Source of the DNA: Gammaproteobacteria bacterium
Lineage (GTDB): Bacteria > Pseudomonadota > Gammaproteobacteria > Poriferisulfidales > Poriferisulfidaceae
DNA length: 12,708 bases
NCBI GenBank assembly: GCA_007571105.1
Contig: RKRZ01000125.1
Coordinates: 1 to 12,708, forward strand
Reading direction: 5' to 3'
Shown here piece after piece: positions 6,319 to 12,708 of the stretch (positions are counted from its first letter, which is position 1; each line of letters opens with the position of its first letter). Below the pieces are notes generated by a model. The model did no database searches. It worked only from the letters and a program-made list of their open reading frames with translations, and was not told the origin of the DNA. A program made the translations under genes and the position numbers.

Positions 6319-6650
6319 GTGAGAGCCAATATGGAATGCGCTGGTTGACCTGGACCTTGGCATGTCTGCTGCTGGTGCTGTTGTACTATCTGGTCGCCGG
6401 GCGAGGAGGTCTGTTGGACATGTGGCATCAGGCAGGGGAATATCAGCGTCTCAAGCAGGAGAATGCGGAATTGCTGGAACGCAATCGCCTGCTGGCATCA
6501 GATCTGCAAGATTTGCGAGAAGGTTTGGCGGGCATCGAGGGTTTGGCTCGGGAGAAACTCGGCATGATCCGAGAGGATGAGGAGTTTTATCAATTGATTG
6601 ATCCGGGTTCGGTGACCGAGGAGGAGCCGGCGCCTTCGGACGGTCCATGA
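6315..6650 (+). CDS. ftsB: Cell division protein FtsB
   Basis: FtsB is a bitopic inner-membrane divisome protein that with FtsQ and FtsL helps activate septal peptidoglycan synthesis. The 111-residue protein has a short cytoplasmic N-terminus, one transmembrane helix (about residues 10-27, WLTWTLACLLLVLLYYLV), the GRGGLLDMW segment after the membrane comparable to GKNGIHDY in E. coli, a coiled coil (about 38-72, YQRLKQENAELLERNRLL) and the family end motif EGLAREKLGMIREDEEFYQLI (75-95). The C-terminal tail is acidic. It overlaps eno by 4 nt (ATGA). An in-frame ATG at 6336 would give a start closer to the membrane helix, as in E. coli FtsB; the sequence does not decide. ispD follows after 6 nt. 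Confidence 0.92.
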   Translation: MSESQYGMRWLTWTLACLLLVLLYYLVAGRGGLLDMWHQAGEYQRLKQENAELLERNRLLASDLQDLREGLAGIEGLAREKLGMIREDEEFYQLIDPGSVTEEEPAPSDGP

Positions 6651-6656
6651 TGACGG

Positions 6657-7373
6657 ATGATGCAGGACGAAGTTCATGCGGTAGTGGTAGGGGCAGGCTC
6701 TGGCTTGCGCTTCGGAACCCCCAAGTGGCGTGTGCCGTTGATGGGGCGGCGACTGGTCGATTACGCCGTGCGCCCGTTCGCTTTGTGCTATCCCGCTATC
6801 CAGAGTGTGACTTTGTTGTTGCCGGCTGGTGAGAATACAGCCGAGGCACCGCTGATGCTGCCGACTGAGATGGGTTTTCTGGAAACGGAAGGTGGGGCGA
6901 CGCGCGCGGAATCTGTGTTGCGAGGTCTGGAGGCGGTGTCGAATCAAGCTGCAGAGAACTGCTGGGTTATGGTGCATGATGTCGCGCGGCCTTGCGTCTG
7001 GAAATCGGATATCGAAGTTTTACTGCAAGAGCCGGACGAGCAGGGCTCCTTGCTGGCGGTTCCAGTGACGGACAGTCTCAAGCGCGCCACCGACGATGGG
7101 CGCATTCTTCAGCCGGTCGATCGAAAGAATTTGTGGCGCGCCCAGACTCCGCAAATGTTTCGACTCAAAATACTGCGAGAGGCATTGCAGCGGGCGATGG
7201 AGGAGTTGGAGGAGGTCACGGATGAATCCAGTGCGATGGAGCATTGCGGTCATGCGCCGCAATTGTTGCGTTGCGGCGAACACAATATCAAGGTAACCTG
7301 GCCGGAGGATGTGGCCAGGGCTGAGCAAATACTGCAAGAGGACCCGGATGATGCGTATTGGACACGGTTATGA
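6657..7373 (+). CDS. ispD: 2-C-methyl-D-erythritol 4-phosphate cytidylyltransferase, slightly divergent
   Basis: IspD joins CTP and methylerythritol phosphate to give CDP-ME in the MEP isoprenoid pathway. The 238-residue protein keeps ERADSVL-like ATRAESVLRGL (81-91), VHDVARPCV (106-114, with R111), VPVTDSLKRA (135-144), the R156 region DRKNLWRAQTPQMF (155-168), TDESSAMEHCG (188-198) and NIKVTWPED (210-218, K212). The N-terminal nucleotide loop is unusual: the common P-A-A-G-x-G-x-R...P-K-Q-Y appears as VGAGSGLRFGTPKWR (11-25). The catalytic Arg (R18) and Lys (K23) candidates remain, but Q-Y is replaced by W-R and the interval is about two residues short. The start may be ATG 6657 or 6660. 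The 3' end overlaps ispF by 23 nt. Context (ftsB-ispD-ispF) makes the identity firm. Confidence 0.92.
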   Translation: MMQDEVHAVVVGAGSGLRFGTPKWRVPLMGRRLVDYAVRPFALCYPAIQSVTLLLPAGENTAEAPLMLPTEMGFLETEGGATRAESVLRGLEAVSNQAAENCWVMVHDVARPCVWKSDIEVLLQEPDEQGSLLAVPVTDSLKRATDDGRILQPVDRKNLWRAQTPQMFRLKILREALQRAMEELEEVTDESSAMEHCGHAPQLLRCGEHNIKVTWPEDVARAEQILQEDPDDAYWTRL

Positions 7374-7824
7374 CATTCATGCCTTCGAAGGCTCGGGCGA
7401 GCTTTGGCTGGGAGGCGTTTCAATTCCTGATGCCCGGGGGGTACGCGCGCATTCAGATGGCGATGTCATTTTGCATGCGCTGATTGACGCCCTGCTGGGT
7501 GCAGCGGCTTTGGGAGATATTGGGCAGCATTTCTCGGATACGGACCCGCGTTGGTTGGGCGTGCAGAGTTCGAAAATGCTGGAACAGACCTTATCCGAAG
7601 TACAGGCGGCCGGCTGGAAAGTTGGGAACGTGGATGTGACGGTCATCACGGAAGAACCCAAATTGAATCCACACCGAGAGGCTATTCGGAAAAACGTAGC
7701 TCAGTTGCTGTCAGTAGAAATGGGTTGCGTCAATTTCAAGGCGACAACCAATGAAGGTTTGGGTGCGGTTGGGCAAGCGGAAGGGATTGCTGCCCACGTG
7801 GTGGTGTTGCTTGAGGATGCGTGA
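7351..7824 (+). CDS. ispF: 2-C-methyl-D-erythritol 2,4-cyclodiphosphate synthase
   Basis: IspF cyclises CDP-ME 2-phosphate to methylerythritol cyclodiphosphate, two steps after IspD. The 157-residue protein has metal ligands D8 and H10 (in MRIGHGYDIH) and H42, the AHSDGDVILHALIDALLGA block (33-51), GDIGQHFSDTD (55-65), EEPKLNPH (101-108) and KATTNEGLGAVGQAEGIAAH (130-149), all typical. The reading frame is open back to 7309, but the conserved N-terminus MRIGHGYD fixes the start at 7351, or at 7348 giving one extra Met. A GAGGA ribosome site 5-8 nt upstream supports this. It overlaps ispD by 23 nt and the following helicase gene by 4 nt (GTGA). Confidence 0.96.
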   Translation: MRIGHGYDIHAFEGSGELWLGGVSIPDARGVRAHSDGDVILHALIDALLGAAALGDIGQHFSDTDPRWLGVQSSKMLEQTLSEVQAAGWKVGNVDVTVITEEPKLNPHREAIRKNVAQLLSVEMGCVNFKATTNEGLGAVGQAEGIAAHVVVLLEDA

Positions 7825-9764
7825 GGCTTGTGGCCCAGCAGAAATTTGACGCGCATTCAGCGTTTTCGGCGCACGGAGAGTTGGCCGAGCAAATTCTCGG
7901 ATATGAAGTTCGAGACGAACAATTGGAAATGGCGTCTGCCACATGGCAAGCGCTGCAACAGAATCGTGCATTGGTGGTCGAAGCGGGAACCGGGGTTGGC
8001 AAGACTTTGGGCTATCTTCTGCCGGTTTTGACTTTCGCGAAGAAAACCCTGATTTCAACGGGTACCCGCCACCTTCAGGACCAGTTGTTTGAAAAAGATT
8101 TGCCGATTGCGATTCAGGCATCCGGTTACGCCGGCAAAGTCCATGTGCTGAAAGGGCGCAATAATTATCTTTGCCTGCACCGTTTTCAGGATTACGTCGG
8201 GCATAAGCGCGGTGCTGTGAATCAGCAGTTGCAGGAATGGGCGGCAAAAACACGCGACGGAGACGTGGCCAAAATGAATGTTCCGGGAGACGAGACGCTG
8301 AAATCCGCGATTACCTCAACCGAAGACAACTGTTTGGGAGTTAAGTGTCCGGAGTACGACGATTGCCATGTCTATAAGGCACGCAAACGGGCGTACCAGG
8401 CGGACGTGGTGATCACCAACCATCATTTATTTGCGTTTGATTTGGTTATGCGAGAGCGTGAAGGGTCGGAATGCCTGCCGAGTTTTGAAGCTCTGGTATT
8501 TGATGAGGCGCACCGATTGATGGGAGCGCTGGAACAGGCATGGAGCGAACAGGGGAGTTCGGCGAAAATTCAGGCCTTGATCCGCGATGCAAAGCAGTTT
8601 ACGCAGAAGAAAGACGAAGAAGTCGGCAAGCACCGAGCCATCATTGGCGCCTCAGTCAACGCCTTGCAAGCTGCGTTGAACGAGACGCATACGCAACTCA
8701 AAGAGTTGTGCGGGAACCCAGAGAATAATGAGCGCCTGCCGCCACCGGAAAATTTTTCTGCAAAGACGGAGCATTTGAAACATCAATTGCGGCAACTCTT
8801 GGAGATATTGAAGGCCGAAGCGCGAGAATTGCCGGAGGAAAATCCGGACTTGGAGAATCTTCTGATGCGCGCCGAAGCCTTGGCGCGCATATTTTCTGAC
8901 TGGCCCAGTGGCGCGGTGGGCTGCTGCGAATATCTGGTGTTCAGGAAAAACAGCTTTGAATTGCACAGCACACCGATTGATTTTAGTGAGGAGCTTATTG
9001 CGGCTCGCAAAAACTATCCTTCGCGTTGGGTCTATACGTCTGCAACATTGTCGGTGGGGAAAACTTTTGACTATTTCATGCAACAACTGGGGTTGAATAC
9101 GGAGCATGTAGACACGCTACAACTCGACAGTCCGTTTGATTTCAAACGCCAGTCATTGCTGTATCAACCGCCGAACCTGCCGGACCCGAATGATCGGGAA
9201 TATACGGAACTTTTACTGGAATCAGTGCTGCCACTGTTGCAACAATTGCATGGGCGCACATTCATGCTGTTTACCAGCCTGCGTGCCATGAATTTTGCGG
9301 CGGAATGGTTGGAGCCGCGCTTGGATTGTGTATTGTTGCGTCAAGGCAAGGATCAAAAGCATCTGCTGTTGCAGAAATTTGCCTCGTCAGAAGATGCGAT
9401 TTTGCTTGGTTCAATCAGTTTCTGGGAGGGAGTGGATGTTGTAGGGCCGGCCCTGAGTTGTGTGATTATTGACAAAATCCCTTTTGAATCACACCACGAC
9501 CTGCTTTTCAAGGCCCGGGCGCAACATGTCGAAGTGCAAGGAGATCATCCGTTTACCCGCCTGCAATTGCCCCGTGCCGCCCTGATGCTCAAGCAGGGGT
9601 GTGGGCGTTTGATTCGCAGTATTTCTGATCGTGGGCTGATTGTGGTTGGAGACCCGCGGCTTCATACCAGAAGTTATGGGAGCACTTTATTACAAAGCAT
9701 TCCTAACATGCGGATAACTAATGATTTTTCGGAAGCCTCAAAATTTCTTGAGACACTGCAGTAA
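7821..9764 (+). CDS. yoaA: YoaA/DinG-type ATP-dependent Fe-S DNA helicase
   Basis: A superfamily 2, XPD-like 5'-3' DNA helicase of 647 residues, close in length to E. coli YoaA, which acts in DNA damage tolerance with the clamp-loader subunit HolC (chi). Walker A is EAGTGVGKT (54-62). Four Cys fit the 4Fe-4S site: C118 (NYLCLHRF), then C171, C176 and C182 in NCLGVKCPEYDDC. The DEAH box is at 228-231, TSATL at 406-410, SFWEGVDV at 533-540 and motif VI QGCGRLIRS at 592-600. DinG is the alternative, but the immediately following tsaB matches the yoaA-tsaB pair of E. coli. The start is GTG 7821, overlapping the ispF stop (GTGA), with GAGGA only 3 nt upstream; GTG 7830 is an alternative. No DnaQ-type exonuclease domain is fused. 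Confidence 0.88.
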   Translation: MRLVAQQKFDAHSAFSAHGELAEQILGYEVRDEQLEMASATWQALQQNRALVVEAGTGVGKTLGYLLPVLTFAKKTLISTGTRHLQDQLFEKDLPIAIQASGYAGKVHVLKGRNNYLCLHRFQDYVGHKRGAVNQQLQEWAAKTRDGDVAKMNVPGDETLKSAITSTEDNCLGVKCPEYDDCHVYKARKRAYQADVVITNHHLFAFDLVMREREGSECLPSFEALVFDEAHRLMGALEQAWSEQGSSAKIQALIRDAKQFTQKKDEEVGKHRAIIGASVNALQAALNETHTQLKELCGNPENNERLPPPENFSAKTEHLKHQLRQLLEILKAEARELPEENPDLENLLMRAEALARIFSDWPSGAVGCCEYLVFRKNSFELHSTPIDFSEELIAARKNYPSRWVYTSATLSVGKTFDYFMQQLGLNTEHVDTLQLDSPFDFKRQSLLYQPPNLPDPNDREYTELLLESVLPLLQQLHGRTFMLFTSLRAMNFAAEWLEPRLDCVLLRQGKDQKHLLLQKFASSEDAILLGSISFWEGVDVVGPALSCVIIDKIPFESHHDLLFKARAQHVEVQGDHPFTRLQLPRAALMLKQGCGRLIRSISDRGLIVVGDPRLHTRSYGSTLLQSIPNMRITNDFSEASKFLETLQ

Positions 9765-10444
9765 TGAGCGAAAACCTCACTATTCTGGCATTGGAGACAT
9801 CGACCGACCTGTGCTCGGCAGCATTGTCGAGTGATGGGGTGCTGCACGTCCGAAAGGCATTGGCTCCCCGAGAGCACACGCAGGTTCTGATGGGGCAGAT
9901 TGATGCCATATTCGAGGAATCGAATAAGGAGGCAGGCGGTGTGCACGCGGTCGCGTTTGGTTGCGGGCCCGGCACATTCAGCGGAGTGCGGGTGGCGACG
10001 GCAATTGCGCAGGGAATTGCGGTGGCAAGTGGCGCACGATTGTGGCCGGTCTCTTCACTTTCTGCGCTAGCCTGGCGACTGGGGCACGAATGTGGAGGGC
10101 AGGTGCTTGCAGTTATGGATGCGCGATTGGGACAGGTTTACTGGGGCGCCTATGAAATAGCCGCAGATGCTTTGCGTGTGGTGCAGGAAGAACGTCTCGA
10201 TTCCATCACCGAACTCCCTGCGCTTCTGGAAGCGCTTTCCGGGGATTGGATTGGAGGAGGGAACGGCTGGGACTTGTCGGAATTGGCGCCCGCGCTGATT
10301 GCACGCGTGCGAACTTTCGATGCAGCTGCACGGCCGGATGCGCAAGCCGTGTTGGATTTGGCTTTGCGGACCTATTCCAAAGATCAGGGCGTTGCTGTGG
10401 AAGATGCGCAACCTACTTATTTACGCCATCCGGTTCGTCAATGA
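9764..10444 (+). CDS. tsaB: tRNA threonylcarbamoyladenosine synthesis protein TsaB
   Basis: TsaB (YeaZ) is the ASKHA-fold partner that, with TsaD and TsaE, transfers threonylcarbamoyl to A37 of tRNAs reading ANN codons. tRNA-Thr(TGT) in this window, with A37, is a predicted substrate class. The 226-residue protein opens with ILALETSTDLCSAAL (7-21) and has the family block VAFGCGPGTFSGVRVATAIAQGIA (63-86), then AVMDARLGQVYWGAY (116-130) and a C-terminal PTYLRHPV (217-224). It lacks the metal-binding HxxxH of TsaD, as expected for TsaB. The start codon overlaps the helicase stop by one base (TAATG). The stop overlaps the next start (ATGA). Length is typical. Confidence 0.94.
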   Translation: MSENLTILALETSTDLCSAALSSDGVLHVRKALAPREHTQVLMGQIDAIFEESNKEAGGVHAVAFGCGPGTFSGVRVATAIAQGIAVASGARLWPVSSLSALAWRLGHECGGQVLAVMDARLGQVYWGAYEIAADALRVVQEERLDSITELPALLEALSGDWIGGGNGWDLSELAPALIARVRTFDAAARPDAQAVLDLALRTYSKDQGVAVEDAQPTYLRHPVRQ

Positions 10445-10896
10445 ATACGGCATATCCTCGGTTCCATTTGGCAATTCCTGTCGACGATCTGATTGCAGCG
10501 ACAGCGTTTTATGGAGGCGTGTTGCAATGCCGTATTGGGCGCGGTTGCGAACGATTGATTGACTTTGAGTTTATGGGGCACCAGTTGACGGCCCATTTGA
10601 TTGATGCGAAGAGGAACGAGGGCAGCAATCCGGTAGATGGAAATGACATTACGGTGCCGCACTTTGGAATGATTCTGCGCTGGCAGGATTGGGAGGTGTT
10701 AATGGATCATTTGCGCGAGTACCACGTGGATTTTGCGCTGGAGCCGACGATTCGCTTTCAAGGCAAACCAGGAGAACAGGGTACAGCCTTTGTCCGGGAC
10801 CCGGCAGGCAATATGCTGGAGTTCAAGGCATTTCGAGAAGATGCAGAGATATTCGCCCGGGAAGACAAAGAAGATGCCCATGCCAATGATCGATAG
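10441..10896 (+). CDS. VOC (glyoxalase/dioxygenase fold) family protein, function unknown
   Basis: A 151-residue vicinal-oxygen-chelate protein in a widespread but uncharacterised proteobacterial subgroup. Visible hallmarks are FHLAIPVDDL (8-17), FYGGVLQC (23-30), FMGHQLTAHL (44-53), VPHFGMIL (72-79), RFQGKPGEQGTAFVRDPAGNMLEFKAF (105-131). H9, H74 and E127, with H47 or H52, are candidate metal ligands. The substrate cannot be inferred. The open frame extends back to 10246, but that stretch is the tsaB gene in another frame. ATG 10441, in an ATGA overlap with the tsaB stop, gives the family N-terminus. The C-terminal tail (about 132-151) is charged and beyond the conserved domain. Cotranslation with tsaB is likely, but no functional link is known to me. 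Confidence 0.85.
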   Translation: MNTAYPRFHLAIPVDDLIAATAFYGGVLQCRIGRGCERLIDFEFMGHQLTAHLIDAKRNEGSNPVDGNDITVPHFGMILRWQDWEVLMDHLREYHVDFALEPTIRFQGKPGEQGTAFVRDPAGNMLEFKAFREDAEIFAREDKEDAHANDR

Positions 10897-10934
10897 TCTG
10901 AACCATTTCGAAGTATCATAATCTGCAGGTGAGT

Positions 10935-10938
10935 GGAG
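10935..10938 (+). promoter_or_regulatory. Ribosome binding site of mutL
   Basis: GGAG, 8 nt before ATG 10947, in a 50-nt gap after the VOC gene. It supports the MPIRRLEAAL start. A TATCAT (10914-10919) upstream is a weak -10 candidate without a -35. Confidence 0.45.
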
Positions 10939-10946
10939 AGAGTTGA

Positions 10947-12683
10947 ATGCCGATACGGAGACTTGAAGCGGCTCTAGTCAATCAAATCACAGCGGGAGAG
11001 GTTATTGAGCGTCCGGCCGCTGTGGTCAAGGAACTGGTTGAAAATGCCTTGGATGCAGGCGCGACTGAGATTCGTATTCAAGTGGAAGAGGGGGGCATAC
11101 GCCGCTTGACAGTGACCGACAATGGTTGCGGCATCCCGAAAGAAGAATTGGCTTTGGCTCTGGCCCGTCATGCAACTTCCAAGCTGAATTGCGCGGATGA
11201 TTTGTGGCGGCTTGAGACCTTGGGTTTTCGGGGCGAGGCTTTGCCCAGCATCGCGTCAGTGTCTCGGCTGAAGTTGATTTCTGCCGTGTCCGGAGATACG
11301 CACGGCTGGCAATTAATTCCGGAGTCGCCGGAAGATGTGGTCGCACAGGCTCATGCCTCGGGAACCACGGTAGAAGTCCATGACTTGTTCTACAACACTC
11401 CTGCGCGGCGCAAGTTCCTGCGCACACCTGCGACGGAGTGGAAACACATTGCGACAACAGTGCGCAGACTGGCGCTTAGCAATTTGGCAGTCGAGTTTGA
11501 AGTATCCCACGACGGCCGCATGCAATTGTCCTATCCGGCTGTGTGTGATGGTGTGACGGAGGCGGCTCGCCTGGAGGCGGTGTTGGGCCCGGATTTTGTG
11601 GAACAATCGGTATTTGGCGAGGCCGTCGATGGGGATGCTCGCATGTATGGTTGGCTGGGCTTGCCGACTTATTCGCGCAGCCAGCCCGATCAGCAGTATC
11701 TGTACATCAATGGGCGCTTTGTACGAGATAAGATGGTGTCTCATGCGGTTCGGCAGGCGTATGCAGATGTTTTGTACGGACAGCGACACCCTTGTTATGT
11801 GTTGTATCTGGAGCTGCCGGACGGGGCGGTGGATGTCAATGTGCACCCCACCAAAATGGAGGTGCGCTTTCGGGAATCCTGGAGGATTCACCCGTTTCTG
11901 ACACGAGGCGTTGTCGAGGCGATTGGCGCGGTGCGCCCGGAAGATGCGGGACACAATGCGGATCACTTCCGCACGCTGACCAATGAAAATCCTCAGGCAA
12001 CTCAGGCTCCCTTATCGCTTCGCAAGCAGCCAGAGACCGAATCCTCCATGTCGTCTGTACGGGCGAGTGTCGAATCGCATCCGGATGAGGCGGAGGAACT
12101 TCCTCCACTGGGCTATGCCCGGGCACAGTTGCATGGCATTTACATCTTGTCCGAGAATCAGCAGGGCATGGTGTTGGTGGACATGCACGCCGCACATGAG
12201 CGGATAACCTACGAAAGGCTCAAGGCGGCGCGAGAAGGGCAGGAAGTTCGTCGCCAGCCTTTGTTAGTCCCACAAAGCTTGAACTTGAGCGAAGCCGAGA
12301 TGGCATGCATCGAGGAACATCAAGAGACATTACTGAACGTCGGAATTGAATTGGATCAGGCGGGGCCGACCCAGGTGCTGATTCGGGCCGTTCCATCCTT
12401 GCTGTCGCGCGCCAACCCGGTGGCTTTGGTTCGGGATGTGGTGGCGGACCTTCTGGAACATGGAAGTTCTCGGCGCGTTGAAGAGAAAGAAAACGAGTTG
12501 TTGTCTTCGATGGCGTGTCATGGCGCCGTGAGAGCCGGGCGCCAGTTAACGCTCGATGAAATGAATGCCTTGCTTCGAGATATGGAAGAGACGGAACGTT
12601 CCGGGCAGTGCAATCACGGTAGGCCCACTTGGGTGCAATTGAGCGTCGATCAACTGGACAAGTTGTTCATGCGCGGGCAGTGA
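10947..12683 (+). CDS. mutL: DNA mismatch repair protein MutL with endonuclease motifs
   Basis: MutL couples MutS mismatch recognition to downstream incision and excision. The 578-residue protein has the GHKL ATPase domain (about 1-330): IAAGEV-like ITAGEVIERPAAVVKELVENALDAG (14-38, E32 and N33), TDNGCGI (57-63), GFRGEAL (93-99) and NVHPTKMEVRF (298-308). A short low-conservation linker (about 335-385) follows, then the dimerisation domain (about 390-578). Unlike E. coli MutL, it contains DMHAAHERITYE (412-423), matching the DxHA-x2-E-x4-E endonuclease motif, together with ACHGAVRAG (523-531) and QCNHGRPTW (554-562), the other metal-site motifs. This fits the MutL of methyl-independent repair, as in Pseudomonas, where MutH is absent. 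The stop codon lies inside the left arm of a perfect inverted repeat at the window end. Confidence 0.96.
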   Translation: MPIRRLEAALVNQITAGEVIERPAAVVKELVENALDAGATEIRIQVEEGGIRRLTVTDNGCGIPKEELALALARHATSKLNCADDLWRLETLGFRGEALPSIASVSRLKLISAVSGDTHGWQLIPESPEDVVAQAHASGTTVEVHDLFYNTPARRKFLRTPATEWKHIATTVRRLALSNLAVEFEVSHDGRMQLSYPAVCDGVTEAARLEAVLGPDFVEQSVFGEAVDGDARMYGWLGLPTYSRSQPDQQYLYINGRFVRDKMVSHAVRQAYADVLYGQRHPCYVLYLELPDGAVDVNVHPTKMEVRFRESWRIHPFLTRGVVEAIGAVRPEDAGHNADHFRTLTNENPQATQAPLSLRKQPETESSMSSVRASVESHPDEAEELPPLGYARAQLHGIYILSENQQGMVLVDMHAAHERITYERLKAAREGQEVRRQPLLVPQSLNLSEAEMACIEEHQETLLNVGIELDQAGPTQVLIRAVPSLLSRANPVALVRDVVADLLEHGSSRRVEEKENELLSSMACHGAVRAGRQLTLDEMNALLRDMEETERSGQCNHGRPTWVQLSVDQLDKLFMRGQ

Positions 12684-12708
12684 GCGAATCCTCACTGCCC
12701 GCGCATGA
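12667..12708. repeat. Perfect 18-bp inverted repeat across the mutL stop codon
   Basis: The left arm TCATGCGCGGGCAGTGAG (12667-12684) is the exact reverse complement of the right arm CTCACTGCCCGCGCATGA (12691-12708), with loop CGAATC. The left arm encodes the last MutL residues and stop. The right arm ends exactly at the last base of the window, so its full length and any U-tract are unseen. It could be an intrinsic terminator, a translation-control hairpin or a fold-back artefact at a sequence end. Confidence 0.7.
12680..12708 (+). CDS. Possible start of the next gene (partial, GTGA overlap with mutL)
   Basis: GTG at 12680 overlaps the mutL TGA in a GTGA junction like the one at 7821, and reads M-S-E-S-S-L-P-A-H before the window ends. 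In many gammaproteobacteria miaA follows mutL, and MiaA proteins often have a short Ser/Pro-rich start, so this could be miaA. Nine residues are too few to identify it. The start would lie within the inverted repeat. Confidence 0.25.

Noticed and set aside
6690..6731. Frameshift as an explanation for the odd IspD loop
   Set aside because: The frame is continuous with good homology on both sides, and shifting by one base around 6720 does not restore PKQY.
7309..7350. 14-residue N-terminal extension of IspF
   Set aside because: Conserved IspF proteins begin at MRIGHGYD, and a GAGGA site stands just before that start.
10246..10440. 65-residue N-terminal extension of the VOC protein
   Set aside because: It overlaps tsaB in another frame, is Cys/Arg/Gly rich and is not part of the VOC fold. 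The ATGA start at 10441 gives the expected N-terminus.
1..12708. Mobile element, defence system, CRISPR array or other accessory system
   Set aside because: All sizeable plus-strand genes are recognisable core functions. There are no regularly spaced repeats, transposase or integrase motifs, and no compositional break.

Overview
This window looks like an ordinary housekeeping stretch of a proteobacterial chromosome, most likely gammaproteobacterial or a close relative (inference). The pointers are the divergent rne/rluC pair, apbC next to a 188-residue dcd, the yoaA-tsaB pair, and a MutL of the Pseudomonas type. Base composition is moderate GC throughout. I see no insertion sequence, integrase, phage gene, CRISPR array or compositional island.

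Layout. Positions 1-831 (minus strand) hold the first 277 codons of rne (RNase E), cut by the window edge. Positions 832-1241 are a 410-bp divergent intergenic region with an AT-rich promoter-like core and several inverted repeats, probably including the structured rne leader. From 1242 every gene is on the plus strand: rluC (23S rRNA pseudouridine synthase), tRNA-Thr(TGT), a UbiJ-like SCP2 protein, then apbC/mrp, dcd and a small PGPGW-family membrane protein. These are followed by a tight block: eno, ftsB, ispD, ispF, a YoaA/DinG-type Fe-S helicase, tsaB, a VOC (glyoxalase-fold) protein and mutL. The last 29 bases may be the start of another overlapping gene.

The genes cover RNA processing and translation (rne, rluC, tRNA-Thr, tsaB), nucleotide and central metabolism (dcd, eno), isoprenoid precursors and quinone (ispD, ispF, ubiJ-like), Fe-S cluster handling (apbC, with the Fe-S helicase as a possible client), cell division (ftsB) and genome maintenance (yoaA-like, mutL). 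Junctions from eno to the VOC gene are overlaps or gaps of 6 nt or less, and mutL follows after 50 nt, so much of this is probably one long transcript with translational coupling.

I did not find a convincing undescribed system. The points most worth a second look are: a perfect 18-bp inverted repeat straddling the mutL stop codon and ending exactly at the window edge; a MutL that keeps the endonuclease motifs missing from E. coli MutL; an IspD with an altered nucleotide-binding loop; and the inverted-repeat-rich rne/rluC intergenic region.
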